Shown: positions 10,263 through 19,993 of the stretch, piece by piece | Layout: every line of letters starts with the position of its first letter | Position numbering within the stretch: the first letter of the stretch is position 1 | NCBI GenBank assembly: GCA_021783135.1 | Contig: JAJXUE010000003.1 | Span: 62,001-126,000 of the forward strand | DNA: 64,000 bases | Direction of reading: 5' to 3' | Source: Bacillota bacterium | GTDB taxonomy: Bacteria > Bacillota > Desulfitobacteriia > Desulfitobacteriales > JAJXUE01 | Notes under the pieces: model-generated | What the model was told of the DNA's origin: nothing | What the model saw: only the letters and a program-made list of their open reading frames with translations | Database searches by the model: none | Translations under genes and position numbers: made by a program

Positions 10263-11360
10263 ATGGCAAAGTTAATTGTTGGTGTTATTTTTGGTGGTCA
10301 ATCCGGTGAACACGAGGTATCGCTAAATTCAGCTGTTTCAGTGATTAACGCCCTTGATAGACTAAAATATGAAGTAGTTCCAATTGGCATATCTAAGGAA
10401 GGTAAATGGGTACTAGGCACAAATCCTGACCAGGTATTGGCCGATGGCGATTTTGCGGCACAGCTGGTTCCTGTTGCCCTATCGACAGACCCGAGTCATG
10501 CTGGTTTAATTTCTTTAGCCGGTGATCACGAGTTTACCCAAATTGACGTTGTCTTTCCGGTCTTGCACGGCACGTATGGCGAGGATGGCTCAATTCAGGG
10601 GCTACTCGAATTGGCCGATATTCCTTATGTTGGGGCAGGAGTACTTGGTTCAGCTGTTGGTATGGACAAGATAATTATGAAGAACCTTTTTGCTCAGGCA
10701 GGCTTGGATCAAGCTGAATACTTATCCTTTACTAGAAAGGAGTGGGAGACTAAGTCAGCTGAGGTCCTTGACCAAATTGAAGTTGGGTTAGGCTACCCTT
10801 GCTTTGTTAAGCCGGCAAATTTAGGCTCCAGTGTGGGGATTAGCAAAGCCCATGACAGGGAGTCCTTGCAGCACGCCCTTGCACTTGCCGCACAATTTGA
10901 CCGCCGCATTGTGGTAGAGGAATTTATTGCAGGGCGCGAAATTGAAGTGAGTATCCTGGGAAATGATGTTCCGGTCGCTTCCTTGCCAGGTGAAATCCTG
11001 CCATGTAATGAATTTTATGACTACAAGGCCAAATATATTGACGGCAACTCTGGTCTGGTCATTCCGGCTAAACTGCCTCAAAGTATAACTGAATCGGTAC
11101 GTGAGTCGGCTATTAAAGCGTTTAACTCGCTTGATTGCGCCGGTTTAGCTAGGGCAGATTTCTTTGTAACTACCAAGGAAAATAGAGTTTTAATTAATGA
11201 GATTAACACCATGCCCGGCTTTACGCAAATTAGCATGTATCCCAAGTTGTGGGAGGCTTCGGGCCTTACATATCCAAATTTGCTGGATAAACTAATTGAG
11301 CTAGCCTTGGAAAGGCATGCTGAAAAAAATAAGCGCAAAACTTCCTTTGAGTTGGAATAG
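10263..11360 (+). CDS. ddl: D-alanine--D-alanine ligase
   Basis: [52 protein letters not shown]. Confidence 0.95.
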   Translation: MAKLIVGVIFGGQSGEHEVSLNSAVSVINALDRLKYEVVPIGISKEGKWVLGTNPDQVLADGDFAAQLVPVALSTDPSHAGLISLAGDHEFTQIDVVFPVLHGTYGEDGSIQGLLELADIPYVGAGVLGSAVGMDKIIMKNLFAQAGLDQAEYLSFTRKEWETKSAEVLDQIEVGLGYPCFVKPANLGSSVGISKAHDRESLQHALALAAQFDRRIVVEEFIAGREIEVSILGNDVPVASLPGEILPCNEFYDYKAKYIDGNSGLVIPAKLPQSITESVRESAIKAFNSLDCAGLARADFFVTTKENRVLINEINTMPGFTQISMYPKLWEASGLTYPNLLDKLIELALERHAEKNKRKTSFELE

Positions 11361-11535
11361 CCCAGGCAACACCTGGGGAGTACTAGCGAAGCTGTCACCA
11401 CCTGCAAAGTAGATGGTGCTATGAGGGTGCTATGATGATGGTGCTAGATGGGAAATTTATTTTTCTACATCCTTAATGCACTTTTTGTTCCATTACTATG
11501 CTAAGCTCCGTTTAACTTTACAGGGAGGTGGTGTT

Positions 11536-12264
11536 ATGTCAATTAAAATTGCCATTTGCGACGACATGGCGGAGGATACCGAGCGGTTGTCAGGTGCACT
11601 TTATACCTACGACCCTTCCTTTGAGATTGTCACCTATACCAATGGAGAGACACTTATCGATGATTTCCGTGATTCCGGCCTCTCCGCCGACATTCTTTTT
11701 CTGGACATCTATATGCCCGAAATCGACGGTATAAAGACGGCGCAGAGTTTACGCGGCGAGCGAAAGGATCTCAAAATTATTTTCATTTCGTCGAGTAAGG
11801 AGCACTATCCGCAGGCGTATGAAGTGTTTGCCTTCAATTATATCCTGAAACCATTGGACAGAGAACGATTGTACAACGTGCTGGATCGCGCCATTGACGA
11901 AATCAGCAGAGAACGCAGCCACAAAATTCACTTCAGTTACAAATCTGTCGCCTACAGTGTGGACTGCCGCGATATCCTGTATCTAGAAAGCAGGGACAAA
12001 CTCATGCTGTTCCACCTGGCAGACGGAAGCACCTCGCAGTGCTATGGGAAACTGGACGGGATTGCCGAAGAGCTGCCGTTGCAGTCCTTTATCCGCTGCC
12101 ACCAGAGCTTTATCGTCAATACTTCTTACATCAGCGAAATGGGGGAAAATCACTTCCGTGTCGGACAGGTTGTGATCGGCATTTCCAAAAAGTATTTGAA
12201 GTCTGCCAAAGATCAATATTATGCCTACTTATTTTCGCATATGGGCAGAGGATCGTTGGGATGA
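11536..12264 (+). CDS. LytTR-type response regulator
   Basis: REC domain (AICDDM, ILFLDIYMPEIDGI) plus LytTR DNA-binding domain (FIRCHQSFIVNTSYI); ATG at 11536 behind gggaggtg. Confidence 0.88.
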   Translation: MSIKIAICDDMAEDTERLSGALYTYDPSFEIVTYTNGETLIDDFRDSGLSADILFLDIYMPEIDGIKTAQSLRGERKDLKIIFISSSKEHYPQAYEVFAFNYILKPLDRERLYNVLDRAIDEISRERSHKIHFSYKSVAYSVDCRDILYLESRDKLMLFHLADGSTSQCYGKLDGIAEELPLQSFIRCHQSFIVNTSYISEMGENHFRVGQVVIGISKKYLKSAKDQYYAYLFSHMGRGSLG

Positions 12265-14243
12265 TTGAAGCAAAACATACGAAAGCCCACCTGATTGCGG
12301 GATTGATCTTCGTGATCATATTCAGCCACCTACCGGTTATGTACACCCTGTTTTATCATCAGTTGACCGGCGCTTCGACCGCGGCAGGTGGAAGCATTAA
12401 TCTAACGGGGCTTTCCCCAGCCCGGAAAATCGTTCTGGACGGGAAGTGGGAATTTTATTGGAACCGCCTGATTGACGGCGAATCAAAGCAGGCTGACAAG
12501 CCGGATTTCCTCATCAGAGTGCCGGGTTATTGGTCGAAGTACAAAATCAACGGCAAGTGGCTGCCCGCGAGCGGGTTCGCAAGCTATCGCCTCACGCTGC
12601 AAGGGCTTGACTATCCCCGTCCCGTTACTGTCTACCTACCTGATTTTGGCAGCGCCTACCGGGTATTCATCGATGGCGTGCCGGCCGCGGAAAGTGGTAT
12701 CCTGGCGAAGGACACCCAAAAAATATTTACGGTTCCCGAGGCGAAACTCTACCCGGTGACGCTGACTGCGGGAGAAACGCACGAGGTGGTCATCGAGGCG
12801 GCGAGCACGCGCTTTTCCGGACTGTACATGGCCCCTGTTCTAGAGGATTACGGTCGTGCCATCCAGGAAGAAAGCGCCCGGGACAATATCCGGTTTATAC
12901 TGTTCGGAACCGTGCTGTTTTCCTTTTTCGTTCTAAGCGTCATCTACAAGCTGTCCTTCCGCAAAGGGATACGCTCCGCCTGGCTGCCGGTGATGATCTT
13001 CTTCGTGCTTTTGCGCCTGATGCTGACCACGGAGTTCTACAGTTTCTGGCAGAAAACCGTATTTTTCAATCTCTCCTACGAAGCCAGCAACGGGCTGATG
13101 TTTTTTGCCACCTTCGCGCTTAAATTCCTACTGATTTTTCTGGTCCAGGAGCAATTCGGGATCGCTTTTTCCCGCAAGGAAAAGGGGTTCTTTTTCCTTT
13201 ACTATACAATTATCTACCTCATGTACCTGTTCATCCCGCACGGGGTGTACAACCGGCATCTGACGATTGCACTGCCCGTCGCCACCTTTGCCTTAGAGTT
13301 CTACTCCTTTTTTAAGGTCTACTTCGGCCGGCAGCAACTGAAAAAATACGGCTTGCTGATTTACTGGGGCGTTGTCCTGGCCATTTCCGGACTGATCATG
13401 GACTGCTATTTTATCAACGGCAACATTTATCCTAATGTGTCGCTGGCCTTGCTCGTTTCGCTCTCGGCTTACCTGATGATCCTTAGCCTGGCGTACGCCT
13501 TGCGTACTGCGGACGTGTACAACGATTTGGCCTTATCTTCTTCCCGGCTGGCGCTGGCCAAGAGCCAGATTACCATGCAGAAGGAATACTATGACACCTT
13601 AAGCGGGCAGATGAACGAGATCCGCGCGATCAGGCATGACCTGCGCCACTTTGTCGGTGTGATCAGGGGGCTGGCCGAGGAAGGGCGCTATGCCGAACTG
13701 GAACGGTTTGTGAGCGAATATGCGGAAAAGAGCGAAACCGATCCGCTGTCGTTCTTTTGCGAAAATGTCGTGGCAAATTCCATTTTGGGGTATTACTCCT
13801 TGCAGGCCAAGGAAAACGGCATTTCATTTCACTGCGCCTGTAGTATCCCAAACCAGCTTGCCATGAGCGACAGCGATCTTTGTGTCGTTTTGGGCAATGC
13901 CTTGGAAAACGCGATTGAGGCGTGCGGAAATCTGAAAAATCCCGAGGCGCGGTTCCTAACGGCGGAAGCGCGAACCGTCAACAGCCAGTTACTTTTAAAA
14001 ATCGAAAATGCCTATAACGGACGCCTGAACATCCAAGACGGAGGCTATCGCTCAACCAAGAGCGGAGAATTTCACGGGATGGGCCTGCAGAATATCACAA
14101 AGGTCGTGGAAGCCTGCGGGGGATTCGTCAAAACTCAACACTGCGGCAAGGTTTTCACCCTGATGGCCGCGTTCCCCAATCCTTGCGCTGCGGAGGAGAG
14201 CCAGAGCGTGAGTCAGCCGGATGCTGCCATGCGCATATCATAA
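12261..14243 (+). CDS. Sensor histidine kinase: extracytoplasmic/7TM N-terminus and GHKL ATPase
   Basis: ATGA overlap with the response regulator; 7TM segment; RHDLRHFVGVI phospho-acceptor-like motif; LGNALENAIEAC N-box; GMGLQNI G-box. Confidence 0.88.
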   Translation: MIEAKHTKAHLIAGLIFVIIFSHLPVMYTLFYHQLTGASTAAGGSINLTGLSPARKIVLDGKWEFYWNRLIDGESKQADKPDFLIRVPGYWSKYKINGKWLPASGFASYRLTLQGLDYPRPVTVYLPDFGSAYRVFIDGVPAAESGILAKDTQKIFTVPEAKLYPVTLTAGETHEVVIEAASTRFSGLYMAPVLEDYGRAIQEESARDNIRFILFGTVLFSFFVLSVIYKLSFRKGIRSAWLPVMIFFVLLRLMLTTEFYSFWQKTVFFNLSYEASNGLMFFATFALKFLLIFLVQEQFGIAFSRKEKGFFFLYYTIIYLMYLFIPHGVYNRHLTIALPVATFALEFYSFFKVYFGRQQLKKYGLLIYWGVVLAISGLIMDCYFINGNIYPNVSLALLVSLSAYLMILSLAYALRTADVYNDLALSSSRLALAKSQITMQKEYYDTLSGQMNEIRAIRHDLRHFVGVIRGLAEEGRYAELERFVSEYAEKSETDPLSFFCENVVANSILGYYSLQAKENGISFHCACSIPNQLAMSDSDLCVVLGNALENAIEACGNLKNPEARFLTAEARTVNSQLLLKIENAYNGRLNIQDGGYRSTKSGEFHGMGLQNITKVVEACGGFVKTQHCGKVFTLMAAFPNPCAAEESQSVSQPDAAMRIS

Positions 14244-14258
14244 AGCACGGATTCTTTA

Positions 14259-14285
14259 CCCTGCAAGATGCTTTGCAGGGTCTTT
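14259..14285 (+). terminator. Rho-independent terminator
   Basis: ccctgcaa-gatgct-ttgcagggtcttt. Confidence 0.6.
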
Positions 14286-14374
14286 ATATACCAATTTCGG
14301 CTAAAAAAGGGTCAATTTCGCTATTTTCCACGCCGCCGACAGTTTTTTATGTATAATAAATAAGGGTGATCGGA

Positions 14375-14707
14375 ATGCATTATTGGCTTTATCCGCAAAT
14401 AAATCAGACCCGGATTTTCACGGAGAAAAACAGCCAAAGCAAAATTCCGTACTGTACCATCAAAAGAATGCAGGAGCTGTATCCCGGCGGAGACTTTGTC
14501 ATTATCGGAGAAATCGGGAACTTTGCGGCAGTACTTGGCGATCAGGATGTGCTTCTGACAGGCGCAGGCAAAGCGATCCCCATATTTCCCAGGGGGAGCC
14601 TGATGAAACCTTTGGAGTGGATCGCGGGGTATGTTGCGGTGGGGGAGAATACCTATGTCGCTGCGGTCAGGAGTATAACTCCCACTTTCCTCCGTCGCCG
14701 GAAGTGA
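14375..14707 (+). CDS. Hypothetical protein
   Basis: MHYWLYPQINQTRIFTEKNSQSKIPYCTIKRMQELYPGGDFVIIGEIGNFAAV...; globular-looking composition, weak RBS. Confidence 0.45.
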   Translation: MHYWLYPQINQTRIFTEKNSQSKIPYCTIKRMQELYPGGDFVIIGEIGNFAAVLGDQDVLLTGAGKAIPIFPRGSLMKPLEWIAGYVAVGENTYVAAVRSITPTFLRRRK

Positions 14708-15042
14708 AGATTGTCACACACCTGTTATAAAAATCAATCGCATATTATGACAAATGCCCGTAAGCTCCCTGTTGCAGGCTTTTAGGCCTAATGATTCTTT
14801 CTATGTAAAGTCACGAGAAAATGAGCCATTGAAATAATAACAATGAAGCCAAGGGGTGAGGTTTAAGTGCGTTCGCTGCCAAACAAGAAAATAGTGAAAC
14901 AGACGTACAAGAAATAAGTTGAATGCAATATCGCAGCTGGATATCAATCCTATGATCATGGGCGCAAGTCAGGGTAGTTTTTCTTAAGTACAGATAACAA
15001 GCTAGGAATGCTCCAATGAAAATTAAAAACGGAGGCGTGAAG

Positions 15043-18000
15043 ATGAGGAACAAATATGTAGCCCTAGCCATGGTGGTGGCATTGTGTTTTTTAACGTTTT
15101 TGCCGGGTTATACCCCCAACGCTATGGCGAATACGAATCCCTATACCTATGATATATCACAGGGGAATATCACTATATCGGCGGGTACGACTTCCGGCAC
15201 TATCCAAGTTCAGTATGGCAGCGGACAGACTGTCAATATCACAACTAGCCAGTCAATCACCATAATAGACAGCAGTCCAAGCACCCCAACGGCAAATTGT
15301 GTGACGGTAGATGTAAACCTTGGCACCTTAAATATTACCCTAGAAGACGTCAACATCTCCGGAACCTCGCCGTTTTCGATAGGGTCTGGAACGAATGTAG
15401 ATTTGACGCTTGTTGGCCAAAATACCCTGAACGCTGACAGTATTGGGTATCCGGGCCTTAACATAGGGCCGGGCTCCACCCTTGAGGTAACTGCTGCCAG
15501 CACAGGTTCCCTTACGGCCTTAGGCGGCAGCGCTTCCAGCAGTGGCGCCGGCATCGGCGGAGGCGGAAACTCATCAAACGGCGGCGGCAACTGCGGTACA
15601 GTGACCATCAACGGGGGTACAGTCACGGCCATAGGCGGCAGCGGTACCCAAGGTGGCGCCGGCATCGGCGGAGGCGGAGGCCTGGACAACGGTGGCAGCG
15701 GCGGCACAGTGACCATCAACGGGGGCACGGTCACGGCCACAGGCGGCAGCGGAGGTGGTGCCGGCATCGGGGGAGGCGGAGGCGGCTACGTCCTTAGCGT
15801 AGGCACGTTGACCATTAACGGCGGTTCGGTAAAGGCAAGCTCCATTCAGCCCACCGTGTATGACAGCAGCAACAACCAAGAATATCCTGTCACAATATCG
15901 GGTCTGCCGGCTTCTGCCGGCATGTCGTATTCAGTCAACGGGGGAAGCTCTGTTTCCTGCTCGACGGATGCAAGCAACAACCTCTATCTCTGGCTGCCCC
16001 AGACGACGGGCCCCGCGGACACCGTTTTAATTACATCCAGCGGTACCCAATATTTAGCCTCCGTCGCGGTCTCAGATACAAGTGCCAATAATTTTACAGC
16101 TAAGGTACTTCCGGCTGTAACGACAAATACGGCAACAAATATAACAAGCAGCGGTGCCACATTAAATGGGACAATCAACGCCAATGGAGACAGTACAACC
16201 GTAACCTTTGACTACGGCACTTCAACAAGTTATGGAAGCACAACACCAGCCAGCCTAAGCCCGGTGACAGGTTCAACCGATACAACTGTGAGTGCTGTTA
16301 TTACAGGTCTGCTACCGAATACGACCTATCATTACAGAGTAGAAGGAGTAAATTCAGGTGGGACGACAGACGGCTTAGACGAAACATTTACCACCCTTGC
16401 AGTGCCAATTTCAGACTTTGCAATTACGGCAAAGACCAGCAGCACAGCGACATTCACCTGGACGGCAGCCAGCGGGGCGACAGGTATTATCATCCAGCAG
16501 TCGCCGAGCGGAGCCAACACTTGGACGACGGCAAGCACAATTGCAGGGTCGATAGCAGTTGATTCTGCAACAGCCACGGTACCAGGTCTTAGCCCAGCGA
16601 CTGGTTATGACTTTAAGTTGGCGGTGACTGGCGGTGCAAACGCGGGGAATTCCGATTCAGTCACTGTAACCACTGATGCCGCACCACCTACCCCAATTCT
16701 CACTGACCTTACCTTAAGCGGAACAATCCCTAATCTCTCTGTCGGGCAAGCAGTCTATAATCTCAATAATCTCAGCCTGAGCGGAACGGATCAGTTCGGT
16801 GCTCCTTTCGGCCTCAGCGGTCAGACCGTACAGTGGAATCTGGCTTCAGGAAATTCGTATGCCAGTCTGACAGGCAGTACCTTGACTCCGTTGAACACCG
16901 GTTCCGGCACGGTGACCGCTACTATCTATGGTGTCACGAGCAACGGTCTAGGATTTATTGTCATCGCTCCGAGTCATTCGGGCGGCGGTGGTGGCTCACA
17001 TGGTTCATCACTCATATCACCAACATCAAGCACTGTCACCGGATCAGTCAGTAACGGTACGACAGGAGCTAATATTGCCAATATTACCGCTACTATAACC
17101 ACAGACGCCAGCGGCAATGACACCGTTTCCATGAATGCCGGACAACTTGCTGTGCTTAGGGAGCCGGACGGAACAACCAGTCCCTTAAGCGATCTTACTC
17201 AGGTAGGCTTCACCAGCTCTACAGGAAAATCGGTGCCGATTGCCGCGGACGGGACAGTCCAGATGGCGGGTCTGGCCAGGGGAACCGACAATAACTACAA
17301 CATCACCTATGATTTGGGCAACGGGCAAACGATAACGATCGGCACCCTGGAAATCAAGATAGACAGCGGCGGCAATGTCACCCTATCTGAAAACTTAATT
17401 GATCCCTATGGCCTGATCACGGATGCGGCAACCGGCAAAACTCTGGCGGGAGTTAATGTCACCTTGTACTATGCCGACACCGCCCGGAACAAGGCGGCGG
17501 GCAAAAGTCCGAATACCGCTGTCGCCCTGCCCGGCATCGCCGGATTCAAGCCCAACAATAACCATGATCCCCAGACAAGTGATGTGAACGGAGCTTATGG
17601 GTTTATGGTCTTCCCTGATACGGATTACTACATCGTTGCCACCAAATACGGGTATGTTCAATACACCAGCCCGACCATTTCCGTGGGCCATGAAATCGTG
17701 CATTGGGACTTCAAGATGAGTCCTGCCTCCGGAGTGACCAGACAGGCGGGGCAGAGTCGGGTGGATACAGCCCTGGCCATCGCGAAAGCGGAATACCCGG
17801 GTAAGATTGAGAATGCCGTCCTGACCATAGCGGACACCTATCCGGATGCCTTGGCCGGAAGTGTTCTAGCCTACCAAATGAACGCGCCCATTCTCCTTGT
17901 GGAAAATTCGACCGCGGAGCAGGCTAAAGTATTAACTTATCTAAAAGATAACCTAGACACTGCGGGAACCGTATACATTCTCGGCGGGACAGGTGTGGTC

Positions 18001-18654
18001 GGCATGGACATAGAAACTCAAATTCAAGCCGACGGCTTTAAGAACATCACCCGGTTGGGTGGAGCCGACCGCTATGCTACCTCGGTGCAGATTGCGCAAG
18101 CGGAAGGCGTTGCGACCGGGACACCGATAGTATTAGTCTCAGGCGAAAACTACCCGGACGCACTGTCCGTCAGCAGTGTGGCGGGGCAGAGGCATTTTCC
18201 CATCTTGTTGGTTCAAAATGACGGGATTAGTGAGAGCGTCAGCCAGGAAATTGCCGCCATCAAGCCTAGTAAGGTGTTTATCATCGGGGGCGAAGGGGTG
18301 ATCATCCCGGCCTTGGAAAACCAGGTCGCGCATCTCACCGGCTTAGCGCAAGCCAACATCGTAAGGATTGGGGGAGCCGACCGCTATGCAACCTCACTGG
18401 CAGTAGCTCAATACTTCAACTTGACCGGACAAATTGTCTGTGTGTCTACCGGCAGCAACTACCCGGACGCCCTAGCCGGTAGTGTCTATGCGGCTAAACA
18501 CAATGCTCCGATTATCCTAGCGCACGGCAGCTTGCCGGATCAGACTGTGAATTATCTAAAGAGCAAAAACCTAACCGAAGCGATTATATTCGGCGGAGAT
18601 GCTGCCGTCAGTCAAAGTATTGAAGAACAATTAGATCAGCTGATTGGACATTAA
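15043..18654 (+). CDS. Secreted cell-surface protein: signal peptide, Gly-rich repeats, Fn3-like domains, three C-terminal CWB2 repeats
   Basis: Signal peptide MRNKYVALAMVVALCFLTFLPGYTPNAMA; GAGIGGGGG..TVTINGGTVTA repeats; NTTYHYRVEGVNSGGTT; CWB2 motifs RVDTALAIAK, GGADRYATS (x2), NYPDALA. ATG at 15043 behind ggaggcg. Confidence 0.85.
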   Translation: MRNKYVALAMVVALCFLTFLPGYTPNAMANTNPYTYDISQGNITISAGTTSGTIQVQYGSGQTVNITTSQSITIIDSSPSTPTANCVTVDVNLGTLNITLEDVNISGTSPFSIGSGTNVDLTLVGQNTLNADSIGYPGLNIGPGSTLEVTAASTGSLTALGGSASSSGAGIGGGGNSSNGGGNCGTVTINGGTVTAIGGSGTQGGAGIGGGGGLDNGGSGGTVTINGGTVTATGGSGGGAGIGGGGGGYVLSVGTLTINGGSVKASSIQPTVYDSSNNQEYPVTISGLPASAGMSYSVNGGSSVSCSTDASNNLYLWLPQTTGPADTVLITSSGTQYLASVAVSDTSANNFTAKVLPAVTTNTATNITSSGATLNGTINANGDSTTVTFDYGTSTSYGSTTPASLSPVTGSTDTTVSAVITGLLPNTTYHYRVEGVNSGGTTDGLDETFTTLAVPISDFAITAKTSSTATFTWTAASGATGIIIQQSPSGANTWTTASTIAGSIAVDSATATVPGLSPATGYDFKLAVTGGANAGNSDSVTVTTDAAPPTPILTDLTLSGTIPNLSVGQAVYNLNNLSLSGTDQFGAPFGLSGQTVQWNLASGNSYASLTGSTLTPLNTGSGTVTATIYGVTSNGLGFIVIAPSHSGGGGGSHGSSLISPTSSTVTGSVSNGTTGANIANITATITTDASGNDTVSMNAGQLAVLREPDGTTSPLSDLTQVGFTSSTGKSVPIAADGTVQMAGLARGTDNNYNITYDLGNGQTITIGTLEIKIDSGGNVTLSENLIDPYGLITDAATGKTLAGVNVTLYYADTARNKAAGKSPNTAVALPGIAGFKPNNNHDPQTSDVNGAYGFMVFPDTDYYIVATKYGYVQYTSPTISVGHEIVHWDFKMSPASGVTRQAGQSRVDTALAIAKAEYPGKIENAVLTIADTYPDALAGSVLAYQMNAPILLVENSTAEQAKVLTYLKDNLDTAGTVYILGGTGVVGMDIETQIQADGFKNITRLGGADRYATSVQIAQAEGVATGTPIVLVSGENYPDALSVSSVAGQRHFPILLVQNDGISESVSQEIAAIKPSKVFIIGGEGVIIPALENQVAHLTGLAQANIVRIGGADRYATSLAVAQYFNLTGQIVCVSTGSNYPDALAGSVYAAKHNAPIILAHGSLPDQTVNYLKSKNLTEAIIFGGDAAVSQSIEEQLDQLIGH
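15544..15840 (+). repeat. Three in-frame Gly-rich repeats (about 100-111 nt each) within the surface protein gene
   Basis: ggcgccggcatcggcggaggcgga...acagtgaccatcaacgggggtac recurs; protein unit GAGIGGGGGxxNGGxxGTVTINGGTVTATGGSG. Confidence 0.75.
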
Positions 18655-18668
18655 ACACTACAACACAT

Positions 18669-18702
18669 AACCCCCCGTTTCGAGCTCGAAGCGGGGGGTT
18701 AA
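18669..18702. terminator. Terminator between convergent surface-protein gene and lexA
   Basis: aaccccccg...tcgagctcga...cggggggtt. Confidence 0.8.
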
Positions 18703-18705
18703 TAT

Positions 18706-19323
18706 TTAATGAATTCGGCGAAACACGCCAATAACTTTACCTAAAATTGCGACGTCTTTAACTAATATTGGCTCCATAAACTGGTTTTCCGGTTGTAACC
18801 TGAAATGGTCACGTTCCTTGAAAAAACGTTTAACGGTGGCCTCATCTTCAAGCAAAGCAACAACAATTTCACCATTGCGAGCCGTGTTTTGCTGTCTGAC
18901 CAACACGAAATCTTCATCTAAAATACCGGCTTCAACCATACTTTCACCACTAACCCTTAACATGAATACGTCTTCACTGCGGACGAAATCCTTAGGAAGT
19001 GGAAAACTGTCTTCGATATTTTGCACTGCCAAGATAGGCTGCCCAGCAGTGACTCTACCAACGATAGGAACGTCGATCAATTGTTTCCTTGAATTAGAAC
19101 CGTCATTGCCGACTAACACTTCAATTGCACGTGGTTTAGTAGGATCACGCCGAATATAACCCTTCTTTTCCAAAACGTTTAAGTGTCCGTGTACTGTACT
19201 ACTTGAGTTCAGCCCCACGGCTTCGCCAATTTCCCTTACAGCTGGCGGGTAACCCTTCGATTTAATGTTCTTACGGATAAAATCCAAGATTTGCACTTGT
19301 CGCGAATTTAGATCTTCATACAT
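18706..19323 (-). CDS. lexA: LexA repressor
   Basis: N-terminal wHTH ([45 protein letters not shown]), cleavage site [20 protein letters not shown]. Confidence 0.95.
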   Translation of the reverse strand: MYEDLNSRQVQILDFIRKNIKSKGYPPAVREIGEAVGLNSSSTVHGHLNVLEKKGYIRRDPTKPRAIEVLVGNDGSNSRKQLIDVPIVGRVTAGQPILAVQNIEDSFPLPKDFVRSEDVFMLRVSGESMVEAGILDEDFVLVRQQNTARNGEIVVALLEDEATVKRFFKERDHFRLQPENQFMEPILVKDVAILGKVIGVFRRIH

Positions 19324-19356
19324 AGGATAACCTCCCCACCCTTATATCCATGGATA

Positions 19357-19384
19357 ATTATACCATGGATATAACAATTTTCAA
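19357..19384 (-). promoter_or_regulatory. Putative lexA promoter
   Basis: Minus strand TTGAAA (19379-19384), 16 bp, TATAAT (19357-19362). Confidence 0.65.
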
Positions 19385-19395
19385 ACATCTGTTCG
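19382..19395. promoter_or_regulatory. LexA box (SOS box) candidate
   Basis: CAAACATCTGTTCG versus Gram-positive consensus CGAACATATGTTCG (12/14); overlaps lexA -35. Confidence 0.75.
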
Positions 19396-19413
19396 AATTT
19401 ATTTTTAATTTTG

Positions 19414-19442
19414 TTGACAACAAACAAGTGTTCCATTACAAT
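19414..19442 (+). promoter_or_regulatory. Promoter of the LysM/YneA-like gene with a LexA box in the spacer
   Basis: TTGACA-N17-TACAAT; CAAACAAGTGTTCC at 19421-19434 lies in the spacer. Confidence 0.7.
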
Positions 19443-19477
19443 AAAAATATAGAACGTACGTTTAGGAGGGTGCTGTG

Positions 19478-19768
19478 ATGAAACACTATAAGCGATGGAA
19501 TCCTAGGAACTTGCTTGTTTTGTTGTCGGTGCTGATGCTTACGGCAGTTGTCATTAATATTTTTAGTGTAGTAACACCGACTGAGGCTGCAGGGAATAAA
19601 GTGTGCAGGAGTATAATTGTGCAAAATGGAGATAATTTATGGCGCCTCGCCCAAAAATATAAACCGGACCAAGACCCTAGACTGGTCATAGCCAGCATTG
19701 AAAAAATCAATCGCCTTTCGGACGAGACGATTCTGCCAGGCGAGGTACTGCAAATTCCGCTGAATTAA
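19478..19768 (+). CDS. LysM-domain membrane-anchored small protein, YneA-like (candidate SOS division inhibitor)
   Basis: N-terminal TM helix plus LysM (IIVQNGDNLWRLAQKYKPDQDPRLVIASIEKINRLSDETILPGEVLQIP); divergent from lexA as in Bacillus. Confidence 0.8.
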   Translation: MKHYKRWNPRNLLVLLSVLMLTAVVINIFSVVTPTEAAGNKVCRSIIVQNGDNLWRLAQKYKPDQDPRLVIASIEKINRLSDETILPGEVLQIPLN

Positions 19769-19851
19769 TTATGTGAGTAATTTATGGACTAATTTATTGT
19801 ACTAATAAAATCAATTAACTTCGCGTGATCTTTGAATCGCTTGCGGTTAGG

Positions 19852-19898
19852 GGCCAATTCTTTTTTTGAGGATTGGCTCTATTTTTATATTTAAGCAT
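19852..19898 (+). terminator. Terminator downstream of YneA-like gene
   Basis: gccaattc...gaggattggc followed by tctatttttat. Confidence 0.5.
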
Positions 19899-19993
19899 AG
19901 CTTATAGCTCAAATAATAAGCTCTAGCCAATTGTGAGTTTGCATTAACCCTTGTATTGAGGAATAAGGTAAACACAGGGGTGAAGTACAATAG

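Noticed and set aside
14383-14730. 115-aa plus-strand ORF overlapping 14375-14707
   Set aside because: Alternative frame with Arg/Cys/Gly-rich shadow composition; the other frame looks like a real globular protein.
15210-15767. 185-aa minus-strand ORF rich in PAPPPLPP
   Set aside because: Antisense shadow of the Gly-rich repeats in the CWB2 surface protein; low-complexity and no RBS.
15544-15840. Possible CRISPR-like regularly spaced repeats
   Set aside because: Repeats are in-frame protein-coding Gly-rich modules, not direct repeats with unique spacers.
15574-15879. 101-aa minus-strand Ala-rich ORF
   Set aside because: Another antisense frame of the same Gly-rich repeat tract.
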